Assembly: GCA_964414785.1 (NCBI GenBank)
Contig: CAYPXZ010000002.1
Span: forward strand, 1-64,000
DNA from: Palsa-1447 sp964414785
GTDB taxonomy: Bacteria > Verrucomicrobiota > Verrucomicrobiia > Opitutales > Opitutaceae
Direction: 5' to 3'
DNA: 64,000 bases
Shown here: in pieces, positions 34,145-45,600 of the stretch
How positions within the stretch are numbered: position 1 is the stretch's first letter
How the letters are laid out: each line of letters begins with the position of its first letter
Notes under the pieces: generated by a model
What the model saw: the letters and a program-made list of their open reading frames with translations, nothing else
Database searches by the model: none
What the model was told of the DNA's origin: nothing
Program-made: the position numbers and the translations under genes

Positions 34145-35290
34145 ATGATCACCAAGGCGCAGCTCCAGAAACTCGGGCGCGAGCACGGGACGCCGCTCTT
34201 CGTCGTCGACCACGAGGCGCTCCGGAAGAACTACCGCGAATTCAAGAGGTACCTGCCGCGCGTGCAGGCCTACTTCGCGGTCAAGGCGAATCCCCTGCCG
34301 GAGATCGTCCGCACGTTCTACAGGGAGGGCGCGAGCTTCGACGTGGCGTCGATGCCGGAGTTCAAGATCGTCTACGCGAACATCCGCTCGATGCCGGCGA
34401 AGAAGCGCCAGGACTGGATCTGGGACAAGATCATCTACGCCAACCCGAACAAGCCGGTGGAGACGCTCGAGGAGCTCAACAGGTACAAGCCCCTGGTCAC
34501 CTTCGACAACGCCGAGGAGCTCCTGAAGATCCGCAAGCACGCCCCGCAGGCGGGGGTCGCGCTTCGCATCAAGGTCGCCAACACCGGAGCCATGGTGGAG
34601 CTCTCCTCGAAGTTCGGCGCGGCGCCGGGCGAGGCCGTGGACCTCATCCTGCTGGCCGAGAGGCTCGGGCTGACGTGCGAGGGCCTCAGCTTCCACGTGG
34701 GAAGCCAGACCACCAACTTCGAGAACTACGTCCAGGCCCTCGCCCTCTGCTCAAGCATCTTCAAGGAGGCCCGCGAGCGCGGCTACCACAAGATGAACCT
34801 CGTCGACATCGGGGGCGGCTTCCCCGCCCGCTACGACGACACCGTCAAGCCCTTCAAGGAGCTGGCCGCCGTCATCAACAACGAGCTGGGCCGGCTCTTC
34901 CCGAAGGACATCCAGATCCTCGCGGAGCCGGGCCGCTTCCTCGTCGCGAACGCCGCCTACACGGTCTCCAAGGTGATCGGCAAGGCGGTCCGGGAGGGCA
35001 AGCCGAGCTACTACATCAACGACGGGGTCTACCACTCGTACTCCGGCGTCATCTTCGACCACTGCAAGTACCCTGTCCGGGCGTTCAAGAAGGGACCGAC
35101 CAAGATCAGCGCCGTCTACGGGCCCACGTGCGACGCCCTGGACGTGGTCTCGATGGCGGAGAACCTCCCGGAGCTCGACCGCGACGACCTCGTGTACAGC
35201 GAGAACATCGGGGCCTACAGCCACGCGTCGTCCACCCACTTCAACGGCTTCCCGCCGGCGACGGTCGTGCACGTGAACGAGGAGGGGTGA
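34145..35290 (+). CDS. Ornithine/lysine decarboxylase-like PLP enzyme (eukaryotic ODC fold)
   Basis: 381 residues from the ATG at 34145; a GTG seven codons upstream is possible. It is a fold-III decarboxylase with PLP lysine 47 in AYFAVKANP, phosphate loop VDIGGGFPARY, EPGRFLVANAA and the substrate-site GPTCDALD, where LysA has CESTD-type residues. It should decarboxylate ornithine to putrescine or lysine to cadaverine. Placement behind hss argues for ornithine. The size is like other bacterial (non-ADC-type) members of about 380-400 residues. The next gene starts within its stop codon (TGATG), so it is coupled to an Ig-domain protein. Confidence 0.9.
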   Translation: MITKAQLQKLGREHGTPLFVVDHEALRKNYREFKRYLPRVQAYFAVKANPLPEIVRTFYREGASFDVASMPEFKIVYANIRSMPAKKRQDWIWDKIIYANPNKPVETLEELNRYKPLVTFDNAEELLKIRKHAPQAGVALRIKVANTGAMVELSSKFGAAPGEAVDLILLAERLGLTCEGLSFHVGSQTTNFENYVQALALCSSIFKEARERGYHKMNLVDIGGGFPARYDDTVKPFKELAAVINNELGRLFPKDIQILAEPGRFLVANAAYTVSKVIGKAVREGKPSYYINDGVYHSYSGVIFDHCKYPVRAFKKGPTKISAVYGPTCDALDVVSMAENLPELDRDDLVYSENIGAYSHASSTHFNGFPPATVVHVNEEG

Positions 35291-36147
35291 TGGGACCCAA
35301 GGCGCCACGCGCCCGGGCGCACCGGATCCTGGCGGTTCTGGCCCTTGCGGCGCTCCTGCCCCTGCGCTCGGCCGACGATCCGAGGCGAAAGCAGGAGATC
35401 GTGTTCCCCGAGGTGCCGGCGCACGCGTTGGGAGACGCCCCCTTCGAGATCCAGGTGAAGTCCACGAGCGGCCTGCCCGTTTCGCTCGAGCTGATCGCGG
35501 GGCCCGCGGCCATCGACGGCCGGAAGGTCACCCTCGGGGACGCCCCCGGGCTCGTCATCGTGCGGGCGACCCAGGCCGGAAACCCCCTCTTCGCCCCAGC
35601 CGCCCCCACCGAGCGCGCCTTCGCCGTCAACCCGAGGCCGGCGCCTCCCGGGTTCACGCGCCAGCCCCAGGGCGGGGCCGTCGAGGTCGGCGACACGATC
35701 GTGCTGACCGCCGGCGTGTCGGGCGAGCCCAAGCCCGACCTGCAGTGGAGAAGGGACAAGGGGCCCGTCGCGGGGGCGACCGGCGCCGCGCTCACCATCA
35801 TGACGGCGGCCCTTCCCGACTCGGGCTCCTACGACGTCGTGGCGACGAACGCCTCGGGTTCCGAAACGAGCGCCCCCGCGCGCGTGACGGTGTCAAAGCG
35901 GCGCCAGAGCATCAGCTTCGAGGGTGCGGCCTCGGCCGCGGCCGGCCAGCCCCTCCAGCTGAGTGCGACCGCGACGTCCGGGCTGCCGGTGCGCTTCGAG
36001 CTCGTCTCCGGGATGGCAACCCTCATCGGCTCTACGCTGACGGCCCAGGCGGGCGAGGTCACCGTGAGGGCCACCCAGGAGGGGAACGCCGACTACGGCG
36101 CCGCCCAGCCGGCGCTGAGGACGATCCTCGTCAGGGCCGGACCGTAG
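35290..36147 (+). CDS. Exported Ig-like-domain protein
   Basis: 285 residues with a signal peptide (about 1-27, LAVLALAALLPLRSAD) and an ATG overlapping the previous stop codon (35288-35290), with a GGAGGGG RBS. Two repeats of a bacterial beta-sandwich type (about 30-113 and 205-285; each contains FE.....SGLPV.LEL..GPA and TV.ATQ.GN....A) flank a central Ig domain (about 117-200) with QPQGGAVEVGDTIVLTAGVS, LQWRRD and DSGSYDVVATNASG. Such Ig/Ig3 cassettes are abundant in verrucomicrobial extracellular proteins. It probably sits in the periplasm or at the surface. Its link to polyamine genes is likely incidental. Confidence 0.82.
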   Translation: MGPKAPRARAHRILAVLALAALLPLRSADDPRRKQEIVFPEVPAHALGDAPFEIQVKSTSGLPVSLELIAGPAAIDGRKVTLGDAPGLVIVRATQAGNPLFAPAAPTERAFAVNPRPAPPGFTRQPQGGAVEVGDTIVLTAGVSGEPKPDLQWRRDKGPVAGATGAALTIMTAALPDSGSYDVVATNASGSETSAPARVTVSKRRQSISFEGAASAAAGQPLQLSATATSGLPVRFELVSGMATLIGSTLTAQAGEVTVRATQEGNADYGAAQPALRTILVRAGP

Positions 36148-36149
36148 GG

Positions 36150-36827
36150 TCAGGGCTTCGCGGGGACGGCGAGGCCCGTCGGGGCCGGCGCCGTGGGAAG
36201 CGAGGAGCGAAGCGCGAACGTGCGCTCGGCAAAGGGGCTCTCGGGATCGATCTGCATCACCTGCTCCGCAAGCTTCTGGACGTCGCCCGGGCGCCCGCTG
36301 GAGGCCGCCAGCGCCGCGAGGTGGTATCCCGCCTCGCACCGCGCCGAATTCAGGAGGGTCGTGTCGTTGAGGACCTGGCGGAAGTTCGTCTCGGCCTCCG
36401 TGGTCTTGCCGGTCAGGGCCAGGGACATCGCAAGCCCCAGCTTGGCGCGGGCCTGGACAGGGCCGGCGGGCAGGTCGGAGGCCGCCTCGGAATAGGCCGT
36501 CACGGCGTCGCCAAACTTGCCCGCTCCGTAGGAGATGTCGGCCACCACCACCTCGGCCGCGCCGGTCAGGGGGTGCCCGGGATGGTTGGCGGCGAAGGAC
36601 CTGTACGACTCGATCGTCACGCACTGCGCGTACTCGTTCTGTATCCCAAGTTCCTTCTGCCTATTGAGATAGTCCCATCCGCCCTTGGCCAGGATGCCGA
36701 GCGCGACCGCGCCGCAGATCATGTAGATCGTGTTGCCGTAACGATCCCAGGCCTGCTTCAGGGTCTCCTCGTGGCTGGGCGCGACCGGGGCTGTCTTGGC
36801 GTCTGTGGGGGTGTCGGGAGTCGTCAT
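36150..36827 (-). CDS. YfgM-like membrane-anchored tetratricopeptide protein
   Basis: 225 residues. A cytoplasmic Pro/Thr-rich N-terminus leads to one transmembrane helix (about 34-54, IYMICGAVALGILAKGG), followed by a periplasmic helical-repeat region with GHPLTGAAEVVVADISYG, FGDAVTAYSEAASDLPAG and QARAKLGLAMSLALTG. The architecture matches YfgM/tetratricopeptide-like domain (TPR_21) proteins, which work as ancillary chaperones with the Sec translocon. It is on the same strand as carB, 73 bp downstream of it, though it has no obvious functional tie. Start at 36827 is supported by the conserved hydrophilic start before the helix. Confidence 0.8.
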   Translation of the reverse strand: MTTPDTPTDAKTAPVAPSHEETLKQAWDRYGNTIYMICGAVALGILAKGGWDYLNRQKELGIQNEYAQCVTIESYRSFAANHPGHPLTGAAEVVVADISYGAGKFGDAVTAYSEAASDLPAGPVQARAKLGLAMSLALTGKTTEAETNFRQVLNDTTLLNSARCEAGYHLAALAASSGRPGDVQKLAEQVMQIDPESPFAERTFALRSSLPTAPAPTGLAVPAKP

Positions 36828-36900
36828 TGGCGATGGGTTGTTCCTGCGGGAAACGGCCACTCAAGCAAAAGGCCGCGCCCCTGTAAATCCGGAAACGCCC

Positions 36901-40137
<3,237 letters not shown>

Positions 40138-40202
40138 TTTCGGTGCGCGTGGATTCCTCCGACAGTTGCCGCCGCCCAAACCCGCCGCAAGGGAAATTGG
40201 TC

Positions 40203-41459
40203 CTAGCCGAGCTTCGAAACGTCGACCCCGAGGACCTTGGCCGCCACGGCCTTGTCCCCGCGGCAGGCGTGGAGGACCCGGTCCATGTACTGCTTCTCCT
40301 GGCCCGCGGTGAATTCGGCAAGGGTCGGCCAGTGCTTCAGCTCCCGGATCCTGAGGGGGAGCTGCTCCGAGGTCACCACCCGGGTCTCGGTCGTCGACGC
40401 GATCTTCGAGACCACCTGGTACATCTCGGTCAGGTTCCCCGGCCAGTGGTAGGCCGTCAGGACCGCCGTTGCGTCGTCCGTGAACTCTATCAGGTTGGGG
40501 TCGATCAGGGGGTTGGTCGCCCGATTCGTGAAGTGCTTGACCAGGAGGGGGATGTCCTCCTTGCGGTCGCGAAGGGCGGGCATCTGGAGCGGCAGGGACG
40601 CCACCCGGTAGAACAGCTCGTCGTTGAACTTGCCCTGATCGACCATCTTCTCAAGGTCGTCCGTCGTCGTGCACACGAGCCGGAAGCCGTGCGCCGTGTT
40701 GCGCAGGACACTGACGAGCTCCTGCTGGACGGGGGCCGCCAGGCACTCGAGGTGCTCGAGGAAGAGGGTGCCGCCCTTGGCGTCGCGCGTCCACGGGCCG
40801 CCCTCCCCTCCCTGGCCGAGGAGCCCGTCGCGGAAGCTCTTCTCGGAGCTGAGCGAGCAGTCGATCCGGACGAAATGGGCGTGGTCGGCCCCGGTCGCGC
40901 TGTGGAGGATCTCCGCCACCGAGCTCTTGCCGGTGCCGTTCTCCCCGATCAGGAGCACCGGCGTGCGCACGACGGCCAGCTTCTTGACCTGCTGGATCAG
41001 CTTCTTGATCTGCGGGCTCTTGCCGACCAGGCGGCCCTCGACGTCGTCCAGCTTCAAGCCCGCCCCGGCGGTCGCCAGGTTGCGCTGGGCCTGGATCTCG
41101 CGGAACTCGATGCCGCGCCTTAGGGTCGCGATCAGCTCGTCCACGCGGAACGGCTTCTGCAGGTAGTCGAAGGCCCCGAACTTGAGGGCCTGGACGGCGC
41201 TCTCCGTGCTCGCGTACGCCGTCATGATGATCGTGACGGAGTTGGGGTCGTACTGCTTGAGCTGCTTGAGGAGCGTGATCCCGTCCATCGGCTTCATGTC
41301 GATGTCCGCCAGGACCATGTCGAACTTCTCGGCCTTGTACCGTGTCAGCGCCTTCTCCCCGTCCGTCGCAAAAGCCGTCGAAAAGCCCGTCGGCTGGATC
41401 ACCGCATCCAGCATCTCGTGGATGGATATCAGGTCATCGACAATGAGGACGGAGGGCAT
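40203..41459 (-). CDS. Degenerate NtrC-family response regulator (receiver + AAA+, no GAFTGA)
   Basis: 418 residues. The receiver domain (1-120) has the acidic pair in LIVDDL, phospho-acceptor Asp52 in LADIDM and Lys102 in LQKPF. The AAA+ domain keeps Walker A (GENGTGKS, 172-179), but the stretch that should contain the GAFTGA loop (about 213-228) reads LLGQGGEGGPWTRDAK. Walker B is TLFLEHLE instead of TLFLDEI, and the first arginine of the FRxDLFYR finger is Asn. The C-terminal Fis-type helix-turn-helix is cut short (AAKVLGVDVSKLG, stop). By these losses it probably cannot remodel sigma54 holoenzyme. It lies directly behind pilC, which suggests a pilus or secretion link. Confidence 0.85.
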   Translation of the reverse strand: MPSVLIVDDLISIHEMLDAVIQPTGFSTAFATDGEKALTRYKAEKFDMVLADIDMKPMDGITLLKQLKQYDPNSVTIIMTAYASTESAVQALKFGAFDYLQKPFRVDELIATLRRGIEFREIQAQRNLATAGAGLKLDDVEGRLVGKSPQIKKLIQQVKKLAVVRTPVLLIGENGTGKSSVAEILHSATGADHAHFVRIDCSLSSEKSFRDGLLGQGGEGGPWTRDAKGGTLFLEHLECLAAPVQQELVSVLRNTAHGFRLVCTTTDDLEKMVDQGKFNDELFYRVASLPLQMPALRDRKEDIPLLVKHFTNRATNPLIDPNLIEFTDDATAVLTAYHWPGNLTEMYQVVSKIASTTETRVVTSEQLPLRIRELKHWPTLAEFTAGQEKQYMDRVLHACRGDKAVAAKVLGVDVSKLG

Positions 41460-41549
41460 GACTAATTCAAGGGGGGATGAGCCTCCCTGCTGGATCAGGG
41501 CAAGTCAACAACGCCCGCTAACGGGCGCTCCTTGAGCAATCTAGGGGAA

Positions 41550-42731
<1,182 letters not shown>

Positions 42732-43149
42732 GGCGCGGTTAAAACAGGGCGCAAGTGGCGCCGCAACCCTTTTGCGCCGGGCCCCGGGTCAAAAAACGGT
42801 AAGCCCCCGTCGCCCATGGATGCGCAAAATGTTGGTCCGTTGCGGATTCGAGGATGCTGATTTTGGAATAGAACACCCGCCCAAATCCCCGACCGTCGCC
42901 AATCGCCGACGGGACCAAGGCGAACGATTCGCGCCTCTCCCGCGAAACCTTGAAGGAAGAATCAACCCGCAAGGGACCTCCGGGGTCCGGACTGCCCTCT
43001 TGCGGGTAAATTATTTTCCGTCAACGATTTGATCGATACACTGGTGAGATAACTCCTTCCCGTCCCAAAGCCGGGGGTTGATGCATTCTTAGCGGATACG
43101 CCCCGATTGTTTACTACCTGGAGCGACGCCGCGGTGCGATAATGGATGC
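42732..43149. other. Divergent intergenic region between pilC and the kinase gene
   Basis: 418 bases with no supported coding frame. It must contain the promoters of both genes. It holds several inverted repeats, including GGCGC-aagtg-GCGCC-type pairs near the pilC start and the strong element at 42965-43007. AT-rich tracts follow (about 43007-43040), suitable for the kinase promoter. Confidence 0.6.
42965..43007 (+). promoter_or_regulatory. Nested inverted repeat with an AT-rich tail
   Basis: ACCCGCAAG (42965-42973) pairs perfectly with CTTGCGGGT (42999-43007), and an inner GGACC/GGTCC hairpin (about 42974-42988) lies in the loop. TAAATTATTTT follows. It could be the terminator of a small RNA, a leader structure or an operator for the kinase gene. 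Confidence 0.4.
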
Positions 43150-44226
43150 ATGACACACGAGCCGGCAACCGCGCCCCTGGGCGTGGACTTCTTTCGCCGG
43201 GTGGTCGACTACCATCCGCCCTGCTCGGCCAGCGGCGTGGGCGCACTCCAGCCGGGAGAAGTCCTCGATGATCGGTTCGTGGTCACGGAGCTCATCAGCC
43301 GAAGCGGCATGTCCCTGATCTATCGGGCCCAGGACCTGAACAACGGCAATGCCGACGTGGCGCTGAAGGTGCCGCACATGGAATTCGAGAGCGACCCGGG
43401 TTTTGCCACGCGGTTCAGCCGCGAGGAGGAGATCGGGCTCAGGCTGAGCCACCCCTACATCCTCAGGTTCATCCCCATCACCACGCCGAAGAGCCGGCCC
43501 TACATCGTCACGGAGTACCTACGCGGCTGCACCCTCGCCCACCTTCTCGCGGCGATGTCGCCGATCCCCGAGGCCGACGCCCTGAAGATAGGCTCTCTCC
43601 TGTGCCAGGCCCTCGAATACCTGCACGGCGAGGGCGTGGTCCACCGGGACCTGAAGCCGCACAACGTCATGGTGGGCTGCGACGGCACTATCCGACTGCT
43701 CGACTTCGGCCTGGCGACCTCGACGGATCTGAGGCGCGTCACGTTCCGCGGGCTCACACCCGCAATGGGCACGCCGGACTACATGGCCCCCGAACAGGTG
43801 AAGGGAAAGCGCGGCGATTCCCGCACCGACATCTACAGCCTCGGGGCCATGATGTACGAGATGCTCACGGGAAGACCTCCCTTCGAGGGCGACAACGCCC
43901 TGGCGGTCATGAACGCCCGCGTGGTGTGCGATCCCGAGCCGCTCAGGAGCCTCAATCCCAAGGTCTCCCGGGGAACCGAGGAGATCGTCCTCCACGCCCT
44001 GGAGCGCCAGCCCTCGGCGAGGCACGCCTCCGCAGGGCAATTGGGCAGGGAGCTGGGCGACCCGGCCGCCGTGGAGGTCACCGGCCGCTGCGACCGCCTC
44101 GCCGATGCGGCGCCGGCCAAGCTGGCCCTGCGCCTTCATTTCTGGTCAATCCTGGCGATTGGGGTTCCCGTCCTCGCGCCCGTCGCGACGGCCCTTTGGT
44201 TCCTCCTCTTTAGCCGCGCCCGCTGA
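43150..44226 (+). CDS. Ser/Thr protein kinase with a C-terminal membrane anchor
   Basis: 358 residues. The kinase core (about 42-305) has Lys73 in DVALKVPH, Asp167 in VVHRDLKPHNVM, DFG at 185-187 (LLDFGLAT) and the APE motif in MGTPDYMAPEQVKG. A single transmembrane helix lies at about 331-353 (FWSILAIGVPVLAPVATALW), so there is a cytoplasmic kinase and almost no periplasmic sensor domain. The glycine-rich loop is odd: LGRGGMGVVY of related Hanks kinases is here ISRSGMSLIY, three Gly replaced by Ser. The catalytic residues are otherwise intact. It converges with the KdpE-like gene. Confidence 0.9.
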   Translation: MTHEPATAPLGVDFFRRVVDYHPPCSASGVGALQPGEVLDDRFVVTELISRSGMSLIYRAQDLNNGNADVALKVPHMEFESDPGFATRFSREEEIGLRLSHPYILRFIPITTPKSRPYIVTEYLRGCTLAHLLAAMSPIPEADALKIGSLLCQALEYLHGEGVVHRDLKPHNVMVGCDGTIRLLDFGLATSTDLRRVTFRGLTPAMGTPDYMAPEQVKGKRGDSRTDIYSLGAMMYEMLTGRPPFEGDNALAVMNARVVCDPEPLRSLNPKVSRGTEEIVLHALERQPSARHASAGQLGRELGDPAAVEVTGRCDRLADAAPAKLALRLHFWSILAIGVPVLAPVATALWFLLFSRAR

Positions 44227-44241
44227 GCGGGCCTCTCCGGG

Positions 44242-44937
44242 CTAGGGATCGCGGCCCACTCCCACGCAGAGGCTGTACCCGACGTTGCGCTCGGACTCGA
44301 TCAGGTTGGCCGCGCCGCAGGCCTCGAGCTTGCGGCGCAGTCTGGTAATATAGACGCGCAGCTCGTGAAGCTGGGCGGCCCCCGCGCTGCCCCAGATTGC
44401 GCTCAGCAGGTCGTGGATCGTCACGAGCGCGCCGGGCCTCCGGGCCAGGACCTGCAGCACGGCCTCCTCCTTTGCCGTAAGCTCGAGCCTTAGGCCGTTC
44501 ACCAGGATCTCCCGCGGGGCCGGTGCCTGGTCGCGGCTCTCGCGGATGAAGATGTTCGCGCCGAGCGACCTCCTCAGGCGAAGCTGGGCCCGGACCCTGG
44601 CCGCCATCTCGGCCCCGTTGAAGGGCTTGCGCACGCAGTCGCATGCGCCGTCGTCGAGCGCCCTGACGACATCCCCGACGGAGGCATGGGCGGAGAGCGC
44701 CAACACGGGAGCGCGGACCTGCCTCCTGAGGGCCGCGAGGAGCGCGAAGCCGTCGCACCCCGGCAGCTCGAGCTCCAGGATGACCAGGTCGGGAGCCAAC
44801 GCCGCGGCCTTTGCCAACCCCTCCTCCTGAGTCCTTGCGCCCACCACCCTGCAGCGCTCCGCCTCCAGCAGGATGGCCAGGAGGCGCTGGATCGCCGGGT
44901 CCGAGTCGACCACCAGCACCTTCGAATTGGGGTTCAT
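44242..44937 (-). CDS. OmpR/KdpE-type response regulator with Glu at the phospho-acceptor
   Basis: 231 residues from the ATG at 44937 (a GTG at 44946 is also possible). Receiver 1-120 has LVVDSDPAI, Ser/Thr and Lys sites (ALSAHAS, VRKPFNG), but the acceptor position reads LVILELELPG with Glu55 where Asp normally sits. The C-terminal winged helix (about 130-225) is intact: LRLELTAKEEAVLQVLARRPG, HELRVYITRLRRKLEA and ESERNVGYSL. It lies 47 bp behind kdpC on the same strand, the position of kdpE, but no kdpD histidine kinase lies next to it. Asp-to-Glu can mimic phosphorylation in some receivers, so constitutive DNA binding is an inference. Confidence 0.87.
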   Translation of the reverse strand: MNPNSKVLVVDSDPAIQRLLAILLEAERCRVVGARTQEEGLAKAAALAPDLVILELELPGCDGFALLAALRRQVRAPVLALSAHASVGDVVRALDDGACDCVRKPFNGAEMAARVRAQLRLRRSLGANIFIRESRDQAPAPREILVNGLRLELTAKEEAVLQVLARRPGALVTIHDLLSAIWGSAGAAQLHELRVYITRLRRKLEACGAANLIESERNVGYSLCVGVGRDP

Positions 44938-44984
44938 CGGTCTCACTGCTTAGGCGGGCCGCGGCCCGGCTCCGGCGGTCGCCG

Positions 44985-45563
44985 TCATTTCTTTGGGGGG
45001 AACTGCTGGTCGAGGGCGAGGTTGAGCTTGAGCACGTTCACGCGCGCCTGGCCGAACACCCCCCACTGCGGTGCCTCGACGAAGCTCTCCTCAAGCGCCC
45101 TCACCCTGTCCTCGGGAGCCCCGCGGGCGGCCGCAACCCGGGCAACCTGGAAGCGCGCGCCTTCCGGGCTCACGTGCGGGTCGAGGCCGCTCGCGGAGGT
45201 GAAGACAAGGTCGGAGGGGACGGGCGCGTCGGCCGGCAGCTTGTGGGCGTCGCGCAGCGCCTTCAGGTTGTTCGCCACGTTCGTCTGAAGGGCCGCGCTC
45301 GTCGGCCCGAGGTTGCTGGCGCCCGAGGGAACCGTCGCATAGGTGCCCGCCGACGGGCGCGGCCAGAAATACGTCGGGCCCGTGAACTGCTGCGCGAGCA
45401 GCTCCGACCCCACGAGCTTTCCGTCGCGCAGGATTAGGCTGCCGTTCGCCTGGTCCTTGAACGCGGTCTGGGCGATGGCCGTGATGAGCAGGGGATAGGC
45501 GACACCCGTGATGGCGGTCCAGACGAGGGTCTGCCTGATGGACTGGAGGATAAGCTTAAACAT
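44985..45563 (-). CDS. kdpC: Potassium-transporting ATPase C subunit
   Basis: 192 residues with one N-terminal transmembrane helix (about 11-31, TLVWTAITGVAYPLLITAIAQ) and a periplasmic body. The family motif GSELLAQQFTGPTYFWPRPSAG, shown in part, and VFTSASGLDPHVSPEGARFQ are well conserved. The subunit stabilises the K+-bound KdpA-KdpB complex. It follows kdpB by 37 bp and ends 47 bp before the response-regulator gene. Length is normal (about 190). Confidence 0.93.
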   Translation of the reverse strand: MFKLILQSIRQTLVWTAITGVAYPLLITAIAQTAFKDQANGSLILRDGKLVGSELLAQQFTGPTYFWPRPSAGTYATVPSGASNLGPTSAALQTNVANNLKALRDAHKLPADAPVPSDLVFTSASGLDPHVSPEGARFQVARVAAARGAPEDRVRALEESFVEAPQWGVFGQARVNVLKLNLALDQQFPPKK

Positions 45564-45600
45564 GGTCGGTGTTGTTCTCTGTTGGTGGGTCTGGGCTGGG

